DNA of 64,000 nucleotides from Levilactobacillus enshiensis. GTDB lineage: Bacteria; Bacillota; Bacilli; Lactobacillales; Lactobacillaceae. This document shows, one piece after another, positions 36,523 to 43,948 of this stretch (position 1 is its first letter; each line of letters begins with the position of its first letter). Both the position numbers and the translations under genes were made by a program. Under the pieces are notes generated by a model. The model saw only the letters and a program-made list of their open reading frames with translations. It searched no databases and had not been told where the DNA came from. Where the stretch lies: assembly GCF_007115095.1 (NCBI RefSeq), contig NZ_SULH01000003.1, forward strand, positions 124,001 to 188,000. Direction: 5' to 3'.

Positions 36523-36795
36523 TCAGAGCAACGCTCTCCAGTACCTAAAAAGCTCATCAAGCATCATCTCGGCGAGGTTCCCAGCTACAATTCGCTGGTC
36601 TCCGATTTCGTCACAAACGCCATCCACGAGTACATGTACTGTAGGCGTAATTACAAGGGGGTTCAAGTCTGTGCCTTTCGTGATGACTGGTTCTTTAAGT
36701 GATTTTATGAAGTATTTAAAAAATGGTTTTAGGTGGGATAGCTTCCAAGCCTTATTAAAGTCATCAACGCGTTTTAGTTGGATTGCTGTAAGTAT
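36523..36795 (-). pseudogene. Gene remnant upstream of valS (91 codons, no start)
   Basis: A minus-strand frame without start codon that reads like a real protein end: ILTAIQLKRVDDFNKAWKLS, KEPVITKGTDLNPLVITPTV, VDGVCDEIGDQRIVAGNLAE, ending LFRYWRALL and TGA (36523-36525). Family not recognised. It is cut at the N-terminal side seven bases from the copied mleS tail at 36802, which suggests that the recombination event truncated it. The plus-strand frame covering this area is its shadow. Confidence 0.5.
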
Positions 36796-36801
36796 GCCAT
36801 A

Positions 36802-36860
36802 CGGACATGAAATGGACGCCGGCTTACCGGGACTTGCCGGCTAGCTTGGTCTTGGATTAA
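36802..36860 (+). repeat. Right copy of the 59-bp mleS 3'-end repeat
   Basis: Identical to 32141-32199 except two transitions (C to T and A to G), including the mleS stop codon. It has no coding role here because no upstream mleS sequence precedes it. The distance between copies is 4661 bp. Confidence 0.85.
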
Positions 36861-36933
36861 ATTTTCGTTTAATGAGCAAACATCTCGTCACTATTTAAAA
36901 ATGCGGCTTCCAATTTTCTATTTTTTCCGGTAT

Positions 36934-37033
36934 ACTAACCACAACAAAACTTCCGAAAGCGGGTCTCCACCCGTCATGTTACTAGTTAGAACACTTCTAC
37001 TAGGCTGGAATAGCCTAAGGAGTGTTCTTTTTT
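36934..37033 (+). promoter_or_regulatory. MFS-gene leader with terminator-like hairpin that covers the ribosome site
   Basis: A TATACT -10-like box (36932-36937) starts the region. Near its end GAACACTTCTACTAGGCT pairs with AGCCTAAGGAGTGTTC (7 + 6 pairs with an internal loop), followed directly by TTTTTT and the ATG at 37034. The only ribosome site, AAGGAG, is inside the stem. The structure could act as an attenuator or as an RBS switch. An upstream GCGGGTCTCCACCCGTC hairpin (about 36958-36974) might be an alternative fold. No known riboswitch class was recognised. Confidence 0.5.
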
Positions 37034-38179
37034 ATGTTCAAAAACATCAAAATTCTGATTATCCTCGTCACTGCCATGAATCTGCGGCTAGCCGTCACCG
37101 CTGTCACCCCGCTATTTTCAGCCATCCAACGGTCGCTACGCGTGGACAGCGCGCTGACGGCATTACTGGTCACCTTGCCCCTGCTCTGCTTTGCAATCGG
37201 GGCCATTCTCACGCCACGATTGATTCGAACGTTAGGCATCGTCCCCTTGCTCTGGAGCGCCAACGGCCTCTTACTGGTCGCTAACCTCCTACGTCCGGCC
37301 ACAACGGCGACTCTCCTGGCTGGCACAGTTCTCATTGGCCTCGCCATTGCCGTGCTAAATGTCCTCATCCCCACCATGATCGCCCAAACGACCACGGCCG
37401 GTGTGACCCGGCTGACTAGCGCCTACGCTGTTACGATGAACGTTGTCGCCGCGTTGGGAACTGCTGTCGCTATTCCGTTGGCTGCACACTGGGGGTGGCA
37501 ATTGGTTCTTCGCGGCTTTGCCCTGCCAGCTGGTTTAGCACTCCTCGTTTTACTCCGGCTGCCCCGGCACAGTTTTTCCCGGTCCGTTACGGCAAATACA
37601 ACGCAGCAAACGGGACTTTGGAAAACACTGCGCTATGATGCTGATGCCCGGCGGCTCACACTATTTATGGGCCTACAATCCCTGACATTTTACAGTCTGA
37701 CTGCCTGGCTTCCCACAATTTTTCGGACTTTGGGCGCCACACCCGTATTAGCTGGTAACTTACTGGCCGTCTTTCAACTGGTCGGCATTCCCGCTGCATT
37801 GGTCTTGAACCTAATGACCAACCGACGCCGGCTGCTTTGGGGAGTGCTCGGCGGTTACGTATTGGGCGGTCTCAGTCTTCTCTGGTCCGGTATGGGTTGG
37901 TGGCTGTCCGCCAGCCTATTGGGCTTCACATCGTCTCTAATTTTCACTCTGGCCCTCAACCTAATTGCAACCAGTAGCCCACACGTTACTGTTATCGCCA
38001 ACCGTTCCGCCGTTGCCCAATCATTAGGCTATTTACTGGCGGCAGTGGGGCCAGTCATGTTGGGGCGACTACACGATGGTTGGGGGAGCTGGCTCCCGGT
38101 TGGGTTGGTTTTAGCCGGACTAGTCCTGCTCACCTTTGTAACGGGGCTACAGTTGACCCATCGTCAATTAAACGATTGA
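37034..38179 (+). CDS. MFS transporter, CynX/NimT type
   Basis: 381 aa, about 12 membrane segments. N-terminal MNLRLAVTAVTPLFSAIQRS is the hallmark of the CynX (cyanate)/NimT (nitroimidazole) group, as is LPLLCFAIGAILTPRL in helix 2. Transports an unknown small compound with proton coupling. ATG 37034 is taken because AAGGAG ends 11 bases before; a GTG at 37022 would overlap that site. Expression may be controlled by the leader hairpin (36987-37033). A degenerate terminator follows at about 38246. Confidence 0.82.
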   Translation: MFKNIKILIILVTAMNLRLAVTAVTPLFSAIQRSLRVDSALTALLVTLPLLCFAIGAILTPRLIRTLGIVPLLWSANGLLLVANLLRPATTATLLAGTVLIGLAIAVLNVLIPTMIAQTTTAGVTRLTSAYAVTMNVVAALGTAVAIPLAAHWGWQLVLRGFALPAGLALLVLLRLPRHSFSRSVTANTTQQTGLWKTLRYDADARRLTLFMGLQSLTFYSLTAWLPTIFRTLGATPVLAGNLLAVFQLVGIPAALVLNLMTNRRRLLWGVLGGYVLGGLSLLWSGMGWWLSASLLGFTSSLIFTLALNLIATSSPHVTVIANRSAVAQSLGYLLAAVGPVMLGRLHDGWGSWLPVGLVLAGLVLLTFVTGLQLTHRQLND

Positions 38180-38350
38180 AAGACGGCCGTTTTACGGCTT
38201 GGTTGCTAGCGATTTCGATACGTATCTTCCTAAATTAATTCAACTTAAGCATGGCTGTTCACGTAGTAACACTTTTTGTGAGTGTAAAATTGGCTAATTC
38301 GGAATTATAATATTTAAGCAAAAATATCACACAAGAATCCGTCTATTCAC
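38180..38350. other. Intergenic stretch with a degenerate copy of the region upstream of the AbrB-Doc pair
   Basis: 38232-38320 resembles 32674-32770: CTAAATTAATTCAACTTAAG versus CTAAATTTAATTCAATTTAAG, a similar terminator hairpin (38246-38276) and AATTATAATATTT in the place of the palindrome. This suggests a decayed second copy of that promoter region. Confidence 0.45.
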
Positions 38351-38512
38351 TTGATAAATATTAAACGAAAACTTCTATTTGGTATTTCTGTTGCTATTTT
38401 TTTCTACATCGCTCTCAAATTTCCAAATAGCTCCAAAATTTGGATTAACCTCCGTGACGAATCTCTGGAATATAACTGGACTTATCCAAACGAGGTTTTT
38501 ATAAATAACTAA
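38351..38512 (+). CDS. Possible small membrane protein, 53 aa
   Basis: Frame starting at TTG 38351: LINIKRKLLFGISVAIFFYI, then polar residues with tryptophans, ending EVFINN. One N-terminal membrane helix. It follows a promoter-like AATTATAATATTT but has no clear ribosome site, so it may be a remnant. Surrounding DNA is AT-rich. Confidence 0.35.
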   Translation: MINIKRKLLFGISVAIFFYIALKFPNSSKIWINLRDESLEYNWTYPNEVFINN

Positions 38513-38532
38513 GTCTTAACTTCCAATTTACA

Positions 38533-38584
38533 CAAAAACAGGTGACCCCTTCTCATAACAAGAGAAAGGAACACCTGCTTTTTA
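38533..38584. terminator. Bidirectional intrinsic terminator
   Basis: AAAACAGGTGACCCCTTCTC / GAGAAAGGAACACCTGCTTTT stem at the end of the minus-strand SnoaL-like gene. Confidence 0.7.
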
Positions 38585-39022
38585 GTACATTGTGGCCACC
38601 ACACTCATAATCTGCCAGCGACCATCGAGTCGTTCAACAACTAGGACCGTATTCAGTGGCCAAACATGCTTACCACCACCGTGAATACTGGCGGTCACCC
38701 GATTCTGCCCCACTATGTGCCAACCAGTAGCAGTGGCTACCATTTCAACGTGATCCTCAACTGCGGAAAAGTAGTGCATCGTGCCTAACCGCAACTCTCG
38801 CAACCACTCCGCTCGTGGCTGAACGTATCCCGTCATGTGAGTCAGCGTAAATTCGGGCGCCAGCAAGTGGTCCAGGGCCACCGCATCATCAGCCGCCATT
38901 GCTTCATTTTCTTTAGGCGTAATGATTTCAAACGGAAGTCGGTTCTGAATGATAAACTGCTTTACAGCCATTGTCATACACGTGTTTAAACTAATCCCAA
39001 CATCTGCCAATCGCTTGTTCAA
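38582..39022 (-). CDS. Chimeric protein: RelB/DinJ-type antitoxin part joined to a SnoaL/DUF4440-like domain
   Basis: 146 aa. Residues 1-36 (LADVGISLNTCMTMAVKQFI, QNRLPFEI) are the C-terminal part of a RelB/DinJ ribbon-helix-helix antitoxin; in-frame sequence upstream (RFDDDLRKELNKR) continues it, but there is no start codon before a stop. Residues 39-146 are a SnoaL/DUF4440-like NTF2 fold (APEFTLTHMTGYVQPRAEWL, ending WQIMSVVATMY), a family of small enzymes or binding proteins. The only start candidate, TTG 39022, has no spaced ribosome site. Most likely a deletion fused an antitoxin gene to the SnoaL gene; expression is uncertain. Confidence 0.6.
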   Translation of the reverse strand: MNKRLADVGISLNTCMTMAVKQFIIQNRLPFEIITPKENEAMAADDAVALDHLLAPEFTLTHMTGYVQPRAEWLRELRLGTMHYFSAVEDHVEMVATATGWHIVGQNRVTASIHGGGKHVWPLNTVLVVERLDGRWQIMSVVATMY

Positions 39023-39073
39023 CTCTTTACGAAGATCATCATCGAATCGTTGTTGGTGTCACGCTCACAAAAA

Positions 39074-39643
39074 CTACTGTTCCTTCAACCGCGTCCGAAT
39101 CCGGCTCAACGACACCGGCGTCATCCCCAAGTAAGATGCCACCAGATGTAGCGGCACTCGTGCCAAAATTTCCGGATCATCAGCCGCCAACTGCTGGTAG
39201 CGCTCAACCGGCGAATACTGGAGCTGGTCAAAGAAAATGTTGCGGTAGGCGATGAACCGTTCGCAAACAAACCGGGTGATTGCCGGCTGAATCGTGGGAT
39301 ATTTCCGCTGAATCTGGTCAAAGGCGGCCTTACTCAAAGCCAACACCTGGGTGTCTTCAAAGCTCTCAATCGAGAAGCCACTGGGCTGGCCCAAATAAAA
39401 GCTTTCAAAGGAAGAAACCAGTTGATTTTCAAAGAAAAATTGTAGGGTGATATCTTTGCCATCACTGTTGTGCCAGAGTCGCAGGCCCCCTTGTGTGACG
39501 ATGAAAATTTCAGTTGCCACATCGCCTTCCGCTAGTAGCGTCGTGCCGGTGAGGACTTTTTTGGCAACGAACAAGGCCTGTAGTTCTGGCCAATGGGCAC
39601 CGATTGTTGGGAACTTTTGTGCTAAGTATGCGGGTATTTCCAT
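39074..39643 (-). CDS. Crp/Fnr-family transcriptional regulator
   Basis: 189 aa. N-terminal cyclic-nucleotide-binding fold (about 15-115: TTLLAEGDVATEIFIVTQGG LRLWH) and a C-terminal HTH_Crp part (about 150-189: VPLHLVASYLGMTPVSLSRI). No cysteine cluster for an Fe-S centre, so not a classical Fnr. The C-terminal region resembles regulators that sit next to redox enzymes. ATG 39643 follows GGGGGAG. Divergent from the quinone reductase gene with a shared palindrome TTAACATATGTTAA in between, so it probably controls that gene and itself. Confidence 0.83.
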   Translation of the reverse strand: MEIPAYLAQKFPTIGAHWPELQALFVAKKVLTGTTLLAEGDVATEIFIVTQGGLRLWHNSDGKDITLQFFFENQLVSSFESFYLGQPSGFSIESFEDTQVLALSKAAFDQIQRKYPTIQPAITRFVCERFIAYRNIFFDQLQYSPVERYQQLAADDPEILARVPLHLVASYLGMTPVSLSRIRTRLKEQ

Positions 39644-39671
39644 GTGCTTGCTCCCCCTTTCACTGACCGCG

Positions 39672-39685
39672 TTAACATATGTTAA
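39672..39685. promoter_or_regulatory. Palindromic operator between the Crp/Fnr-type regulator and quinone reductase genes
   Basis: TTAACATATGTTAA, 14 bp perfect, in the 101-bp divergent intergenic region. Likely binding site of the Crp/Fnr-type protein. Confidence 0.55.
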
Positions 39686-39744
39686 TGCCGTATATTTACG
39701 CCTCATTTATACTCTCATTATCAACTAAAAACGAGGTCTTAACC

Positions 39745-40335
39745 ATGAAAACAGTCATTATTTTTGATCACCCCTATACCGCAACCGCCGGCAACAACGT
39801 TCCCCACCACCGTTCTTTTCTAGCCGCCTTACTCCAACGCGTCATGACCCAACTACGTCACGAAAATAACGCTATCGACCTGATCGACCTACACGCGGAT
39901 GGTTTCAATCCGGTCATGTCCGCGGCCGACCTGAGCAATTGGCGCCGCGGCCAAGCCACCGATCCGCAAGTCGCCGACTATCAGCAACGCCTGCTCGCGG
40001 CCGACCGCATCATCTTCATGTTCCCCGTCTGGTGGGAAGTCATGCCAGCCATGACCAAGGGGTTTCTCGACAAAGTCTACGCCAAGGGCCAACTGTACCA
40101 GGCTGACACCATGCAAACTAAACTGACCAAGCAGCCAAAGGTCGACATCATCACAACCATGAGCACGCCCAACCTGGCCTACCGCCTGTTGTTCGGCGCC
40201 CCACTCGCCAAGCTGTTGTTTCGCGGAACGTTTCTAAAAACGCGACTGTGGCATTTTAAATGGCACAACGTTGCGCAGGTTGAGAAGAAATCGTTGGCGA
40301 AACGACAACAGCTTTTGCGAGACTTCAAGATTTAG
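39745..40335 (+). CDS. Flavodoxin-like NAD(P)H quinone reductase
   Basis: 196 aa, Flavodoxin_2 family (MdaB/Kef-ancillary type), FMN or FAD-dependent. Family landmarks: N-terminal KTVIIFDHPYTATAGNN, and FMFPVWWEVMPAMTKGFLDK V with the flavin-binding loop. Detoxifies quinones or other electrophiles by two-electron reduction. ATG 39745 follows GAGG at eight bases; the frame to 39679 runs through the palindrome and is not coding. Regulated probably by the adjacent Crp/Fnr-type protein. Terminator 40340-40382. Confidence 0.85.
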   Translation: MKTVIIFDHPYTATAGNNVPHHRSFLAALLQRVMTQLRHENNAIDLIDLHADGFNPVMSAADLSNWRRGQATDPQVADYQQRLLAADRIIFMFPVWWEVMPAMTKGFLDKVYAKGQLYQADTMQTKLTKQPKVDIITTMSTPNLAYRLLFGAPLAKLLFRGTFLKTRLWHFKWHNVAQVEKKSLAKRQQLLRDFKI

Positions 40336-40339
40336 GAAT

Positions 40340-40382
40340 TAAAAAACACGTGTTAACTAATTAAAGTTAAGACGTGTTTTTG
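40340..40382 (+). terminator. Intrinsic terminator after the quinone reductase gene
   Basis: AAAACACGTGTTAACT / AAGTTAAGACGTGTTTTTG. Confidence 0.75.
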
Positions 40383-40554
40383 TTATTAATAGTTGTTTTA
40401 TAGTGTTACGCCTACTAGGTTAAAACGCGGACTAAGGGACAACCGATTCTGATGACGCCCCTTTCCTCATATTTGTTATACCATGCCGCTACCAGCAAAA
40501 ACAGACTAGTCATTCCCACTGAAGCGCGTAAACTAGGTGCTCGGAGGTGATTGG

Positions 40555-42363
40555 ATGTCAGAATCAGAGGCACACCATTTGCAGGTGATCTATCAGCGCC
40601 TAACCGGCGATATTGACCGGCTCACGGCGCAATTAGCTGCACTCAGTCAGACAGCGCGGGCCATGAAACAACAGTTGAATAGCGAAGGTCACCTCGACCT
40701 GGGAACCTTTAGCGATCAGTTAGAGACTTATGCCAGTATCGAGGCTAACAACCGCCAGATTGACACGTTAAATGCCCGTCACGATACCGCCGTGACCCGG
40801 CTAGCACACGCCCAATTGCTGTTACCCCAAGCTTACTTTGCCAAACTCCAACTTGATTTTGGTGATGGCGACGCCGAGGCCCTCTATCTCGGCAAAGTTG
40901 GCTATACCGATGAAGCGGCCAACGATTTAATTTATGATTGGCGGGCCCCCGTCGCCGATGCCTACTATGCCAACCGGACAGGGGCCACCACTTACCAAGC
41001 CAACGGTCGCACCATCCCCATCACCGTCGTCGCGCGGCAACAATTTATCATTGACCACGCTGACCTGCAACAAGTCATCGACACCGATGCGGCCATCGGC
41101 GACCCCCTCCTCCTCGACGTGCTCGCTAGCAATCGCAGCGGTGGCCTCCAGGAAATCACGGCCACCATTCAGCAGGAACAAAACGCGATTATCCGCGAAA
41201 ATAGTCAACCGACCGTAATCGTTGACGGGGTGGCGGGCAGTGGCAAGACATCCGTGCTGCTTCAGCGCGTCGCCTACCAATTGTACCGGCACCGTGACAG
41301 TTGGACGCCCGCCGATATCTTGATTCTCACGCCCAACGTCGCTTTTAGCCGCTACATTCGCGGTGTATTACCGGCGCTGGGTGAGGCCGAGCCCCTCAGT
41401 ACGACCTACGGCAATTTAGTTCAGGCTTGGGGCCGCCAATTTGGCCTAGCCATCTCAACTACCAACGGCAATCATCTCACCGAATTAGCTAAAATCATGC
41501 AAGCGCCATTCACCGAAACACCAGCCGGACTCACTGCGGCGGCCTACGCCCAGTCCAATGCACACGATTCCCTACTAACCCGCATGCAACGCGCCTGGCG
41601 CTGGCTTCAAGCCGTCGACCGCCTGCCGGACGATGTCAGTCAGTGGCTCGATTGGCCAACACTGGCGCAACAACTGGGACTGGCGACACTGACGACCTAC
41701 GATCAACTGTACCTGCTGCTTCGGTTCACCGCCTACCAGCAAACGGCGACCGCCGCGCTCTTCGTCGACGAGGCCCAGGACTATGCCGCGGATACTTGGC
41801 TATTTCTGACTGCCCTCTATCACAACGCCGCGCTCACTATTGTTGGTGACCATCGCCAACGATTAACCGGCCAGGCCGTCACTATCCCTGACTACTTTGA
41901 ATCGGCCAAAACGACCGTCCTCCACCTCACCACCAGCTACCGGGCGACCGGTGAGATCACGCGCTTCTTTGCCCAGTTCGCCGGTGATTGGCAAACAACT
42001 ATCCAAGCCGTGCAAGCCGCGGGAACGACACCCCAGGTCTTGAAACAGGCTGACTTGAACCGCGTACTCGCGGCCCTCCCAGCTACGGTCGGTCAGAGTA
42101 TTGGCATCCTCACGCCTTCTCAAGCGGCTGCGGCGGAACTCGCGAAACAGTTGCCGGACGCCCAGGTGATTACTAGTGATAGCACCCAAACTGTCCGCCC
42201 CGGACTTAACGTGCTGCCCCTGACTGTAGCGAAGGGCTTGGAATTCGACTTTGCCGTGGTTACCGACTGGCAGGCTGACTTTTATCAGGACGCGCAGTTC
42301 GGTAATAATCGCCGTTACGTGGCGGCTTCACGGGGAACTAAGGGGTTAATACTGCTGACTTAA
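40555..42363 (+). CDS. HelD-like superfamily 1 ATPase (RNA polymerase recycling type)
   Basis: 602 aa. N-terminal coiled coil (about 5-75, many Gln/Leu) then a UvrD/Rep-like ATPase: Walker A VDGVAGSGKTSVLLQRVAYQ (about 222-241), Walker B ALFVDEAQDY (about 401-410), VGDHRQRLTG motif III, and C-terminal LTVAKGLEFDFAVV with AASRGTKGLILL. HelD in Bacillus pulls RNA polymerase off DNA; it is about 770 aa, so this is a shorter form missing part of the arm regions. A PcrA-type helicase is less likely because of the coiled-coil start. ATG 40555 follows GGAGGTG. Confidence 0.82.
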   Translation: MSESEAHHLQVIYQRLTGDIDRLTAQLAALSQTARAMKQQLNSEGHLDLGTFSDQLETYASIEANNRQIDTLNARHDTAVTRLAHAQLLLPQAYFAKLQLDFGDGDAEALYLGKVGYTDEAANDLIYDWRAPVADAYYANRTGATTYQANGRTIPITVVARQQFIIDHADLQQVIDTDAAIGDPLLLDVLASNRSGGLQEITATIQQEQNAIIRENSQPTVIVDGVAGSGKTSVLLQRVAYQLYRHRDSWTPADILILTPNVAFSRYIRGVLPALGEAEPLSTTYGNLVQAWGRQFGLAISTTNGNHLTELAKIMQAPFTETPAGLTAAAYAQSNAHDSLLTRMQRAWRWLQAVDRLPDDVSQWLDWPTLAQQLGLATLTTYDQLYLLLRFTAYQQTATAALFVDEAQDYAADTWLFLTALYHNAALTIVGDHRQRLTGQAVTIPDYFESAKTTVLHLTTSYRATGEITRFFAQFAGDWQTTIQAVQAAGTTPQVLKQADLNRVLAALPATVGQSIGILTPSQAAAAELAKQLPDAQVITSDSTQTVRPGLNVLPLTVAKGLEFDFAVVTDWQADFYQDAQFGNNRRYVAASRGTKGLILLT

Positions 42364-42377
42364 ATTTTAAAAAAACA

Positions 42378-42409
42378 AATCCCCCACGTTGCCGAAAACG
42401 TGGGGGATT
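42378..42409. terminator. Bidirectional intrinsic terminator
   Basis: Perfect 13-bp stem AATCCCCCACGTT / AACGTGGGGGATT with A- and T-rich flanks. Confidence 0.8.
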
Positions 42410-42434
42410 ATTATGATAAAAAATTCGACTATTC

Positions 42435-42701
42435 CTATTCGAAAGTAACTCTCAACCGTTTGCCTAAAGCATGAGCAATTTGCGCATATTTAGCAAAGGA
42501 AACATTGTCACCGCGCTCAATTCGTGCAATGGTTGCCTGCGTTGTTGCCGCACGCTCTGCTAGCTCAGCCTGTGTTAACCCGGCCGATTCTCTAGCATGG
42601 TAGAGCGTCATTGCTGTATCTAAAAGCTCTCCTTCATCACGATAAGCTGCCGCAAATTCAGGATCTTTTAATTCCTCTTGAATTAAATCATCAATTTTCA
42701 T
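42435..42701 (-). CDS. XRE-family antitoxin (HigA-like)
   Basis: 88 aa. HTH_3 domain at about residues 33-86 (ARESAGLTQAELAERAATTQ ATIARIERGDN). Homologous in layout to the antitoxin at 24875-25153. ATG 42701 lies within the 3' end of the toxin gene (11-bp overlap), so translation is coupled; TTG 42710 is an alternative start nearer to AGGAG. Neutralises the HigB-type toxin and probably represses the pair. Confidence 0.83.
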   Translation of the reverse strand: MKIDDLIQEELKDPEFAAAYRDEGELLDTAMTLYHARESAGLTQAELAERAATTQATIARIERGDNVSFAKYAQIAHALGKRLRVTFE

Positions 42702-43050
42702 GATTTTCAAGCCACTCCTTTCTTAACTTCTTAGCATGTTGTAACTCATGTTCTGGTGTCTTCTGTGTCTTCTTAGTAAATCCATGGGTAATCACATATT
42801 GGCCACGTACAACATGGAAATATAGCGCACGCTGAATATTTGACCCAACTTTACTCCTTAGTTCATACAAATTAAAATCCACTTTTTTAACCCATTGTAA
42901 TCTCTGTGCTGGGAGTAAACCATTGCTTTCAATCTCAGCAATCGTTTGTAATAGCTTTGCCCTGTCCTTCTTTGGTAATCCTTTAATCCACTCTACAAAT
43001 TCATCATGTCCATTTGGACGCTTATAAGACTGAAATACTATCTTTTCCAT
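42691..43050 (-). CDS. HigB/RelE-type toxin (phage Gp49-like)
   Basis: 119 aa. Ribosome-dependent mRNA interferase fold: N-terminal MEKIVFQSYKRPNGHDEFVE, central FNLYELRSKVGSNIQRALYF, and the family hallmark YVITHGFTKKTQKTPEHEL. Toxin gene first, antitoxin second, typical of HigBA. The -10 box TATAAT (43057-43062, minus strand) lies only six bases before ATG 43050 and there is no ribosome site, so the mRNA may be leaderless. A decayed paralogue is at 25153-25344. Confidence 0.85.
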   Translation of the reverse strand: MEKIVFQSYKRPNGHDEFVEWIKGLPKKDRAKLLQTIAEIESNGLLPAQRLQWVKKVDFNLYELRSKVGSNIQRALYFHVVRGQYVITHGFTKKTQKTPEHELQHAKKLRKEWLENHEN

Positions 43051-43056
43051 ACAAGT

Positions 43057-43062
43057 ATTATA
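43057..43062 (-). promoter_or_regulatory. -10 box immediately before the toxin start (leaderless promoter)
   Basis: TATAAT on the minus strand, followed by ACTTGT and then the ATG at 43050. The expected transcription start coincides with the start codon. No convincing -35. Confidence 0.5.
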
Positions 43063-43150
43063 TCATATATTTCTTAAAATTAGTTTTTCAAGAATTTTAT
43101 TCTCAAAAAAAGCCCTCGTTAATTACATATATATTTGGTTCAAGCTCCCT

Positions 43151-43795
43151 CTAAGCAATCAACGCATACGTCGCCCGAAACTCCCGGAGAATCGTGGCTT
43201 TGAAGCTTTCAAGATGCGTCGTGTCAATCTGCTCCCAGCCAGCTGGCGTTAACAATCCCCACAGTTGTAAATGCAAGGTCGCCACCAAATACGTTTCCGC
43301 GCGATCTAACGTTAACTGGTGGGCCTGCACCCGCTGAAGTACTGTTTGCACCAGCGCCTCTGCTTGGAACAACACGTAATCGGCGGGCAACGCTGGGTCA
43401 ATAAATTCCACCTGTTGGGCCTGGTCAATGTAGACCTCCAGCTGTGCGAAATAGACCCGGTGGGCACCGGTCAACTGCTGATACAACGCCGGATAAGCTC
43501 TTTTCAATTCCGTGGTAAACGTCTCTGTCGTCGACCCCATTAACAACAAGGAATCCAACCAAATTGGTAGAAACGTTGCCGGTGCAAATGGCCGCGGCAC
43601 AGGGTGTTCAGCTATGAACTGGAGGTGACGTGCCACTACCGCTTGGACGATTTCGTCCTTACTTTTAAAATATAAGTAGAGACTGGCCCGGCTGACGTTA
43701 ACGGCCGCCGCCAACTTGCTCATCGAAACGGTTTGAAACCCCTTAATTAAAATTACATGGTGTAGCTTTGCGGTTAGTTCTTTTTGGTCAATCAT
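43151..43795 (-). CDS. TetR-family transcriptional regulator
   Basis: 214 aa. N-terminal TetR helix-turn-helix (about 10-55: GFQTVSMSKLAAAVNVSRAS LYLYFKSKDEI), the rest a helical ligand-binding domain. ATG 43795 follows AGGAG at nine bases. No efflux gene lies next to it in either direction (the neighbours are the HigBA pair and lacM), so its target is probably itself or distant. The upstream region shows CCTATAGAAATAGG (43807-43820), an imperfect inverted repeat near the start that may be its operator. Confidence 0.85.
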   Translation of the reverse strand: MIDQKELTAKLHHVILIKGFQTVSMSKLAAAVNVSRASLYLYFKSKDEIVQAVVARHLQFIAEHPVPRPFAPATFLPIWLDSLLLMGSTTETFTTELKRAYPALYQQLTGAHRVYFAQLEVYIDQAQQVEFIDPALPADYVLFQAEALVQTVLQRVQAHQLTLDRAETYLVATLHLQLWGLLTPAGWEQIDTTHLESFKATILREFRATYALIA

Positions 43796-43889
43796 CCTGT
43801 TCAACTCCTATAGAAATAGGATAGCATCGATTGACCACTTAGACAATATAGGATGTTATTTGTCCAAATCTATTTTCACTAATAGCAAA

Positions 43890-43935
43890 ACAAAAAGGAC
43901 CTGATCAGACGACAAACGCGCCTGTCAGGCCCCTC
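43890..43935 (-). terminator. Terminator of the lacLM transcript
   Basis: Minus strand: GGGCCTGACAGG... / ...TGATCAGGTCC followed by TTTTTGTTTT. Confidence 0.65.
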
Positions 43936-43948
43936 TCACGAACTTGTT

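Noticed and set aside
36434-36844. 136-codon plus-strand frame over the island edge
   Set aside because: It overlaps the start of valS and runs antisense to the better protein-like remnant; it ends in the copied mleS tail in the wrong frame.
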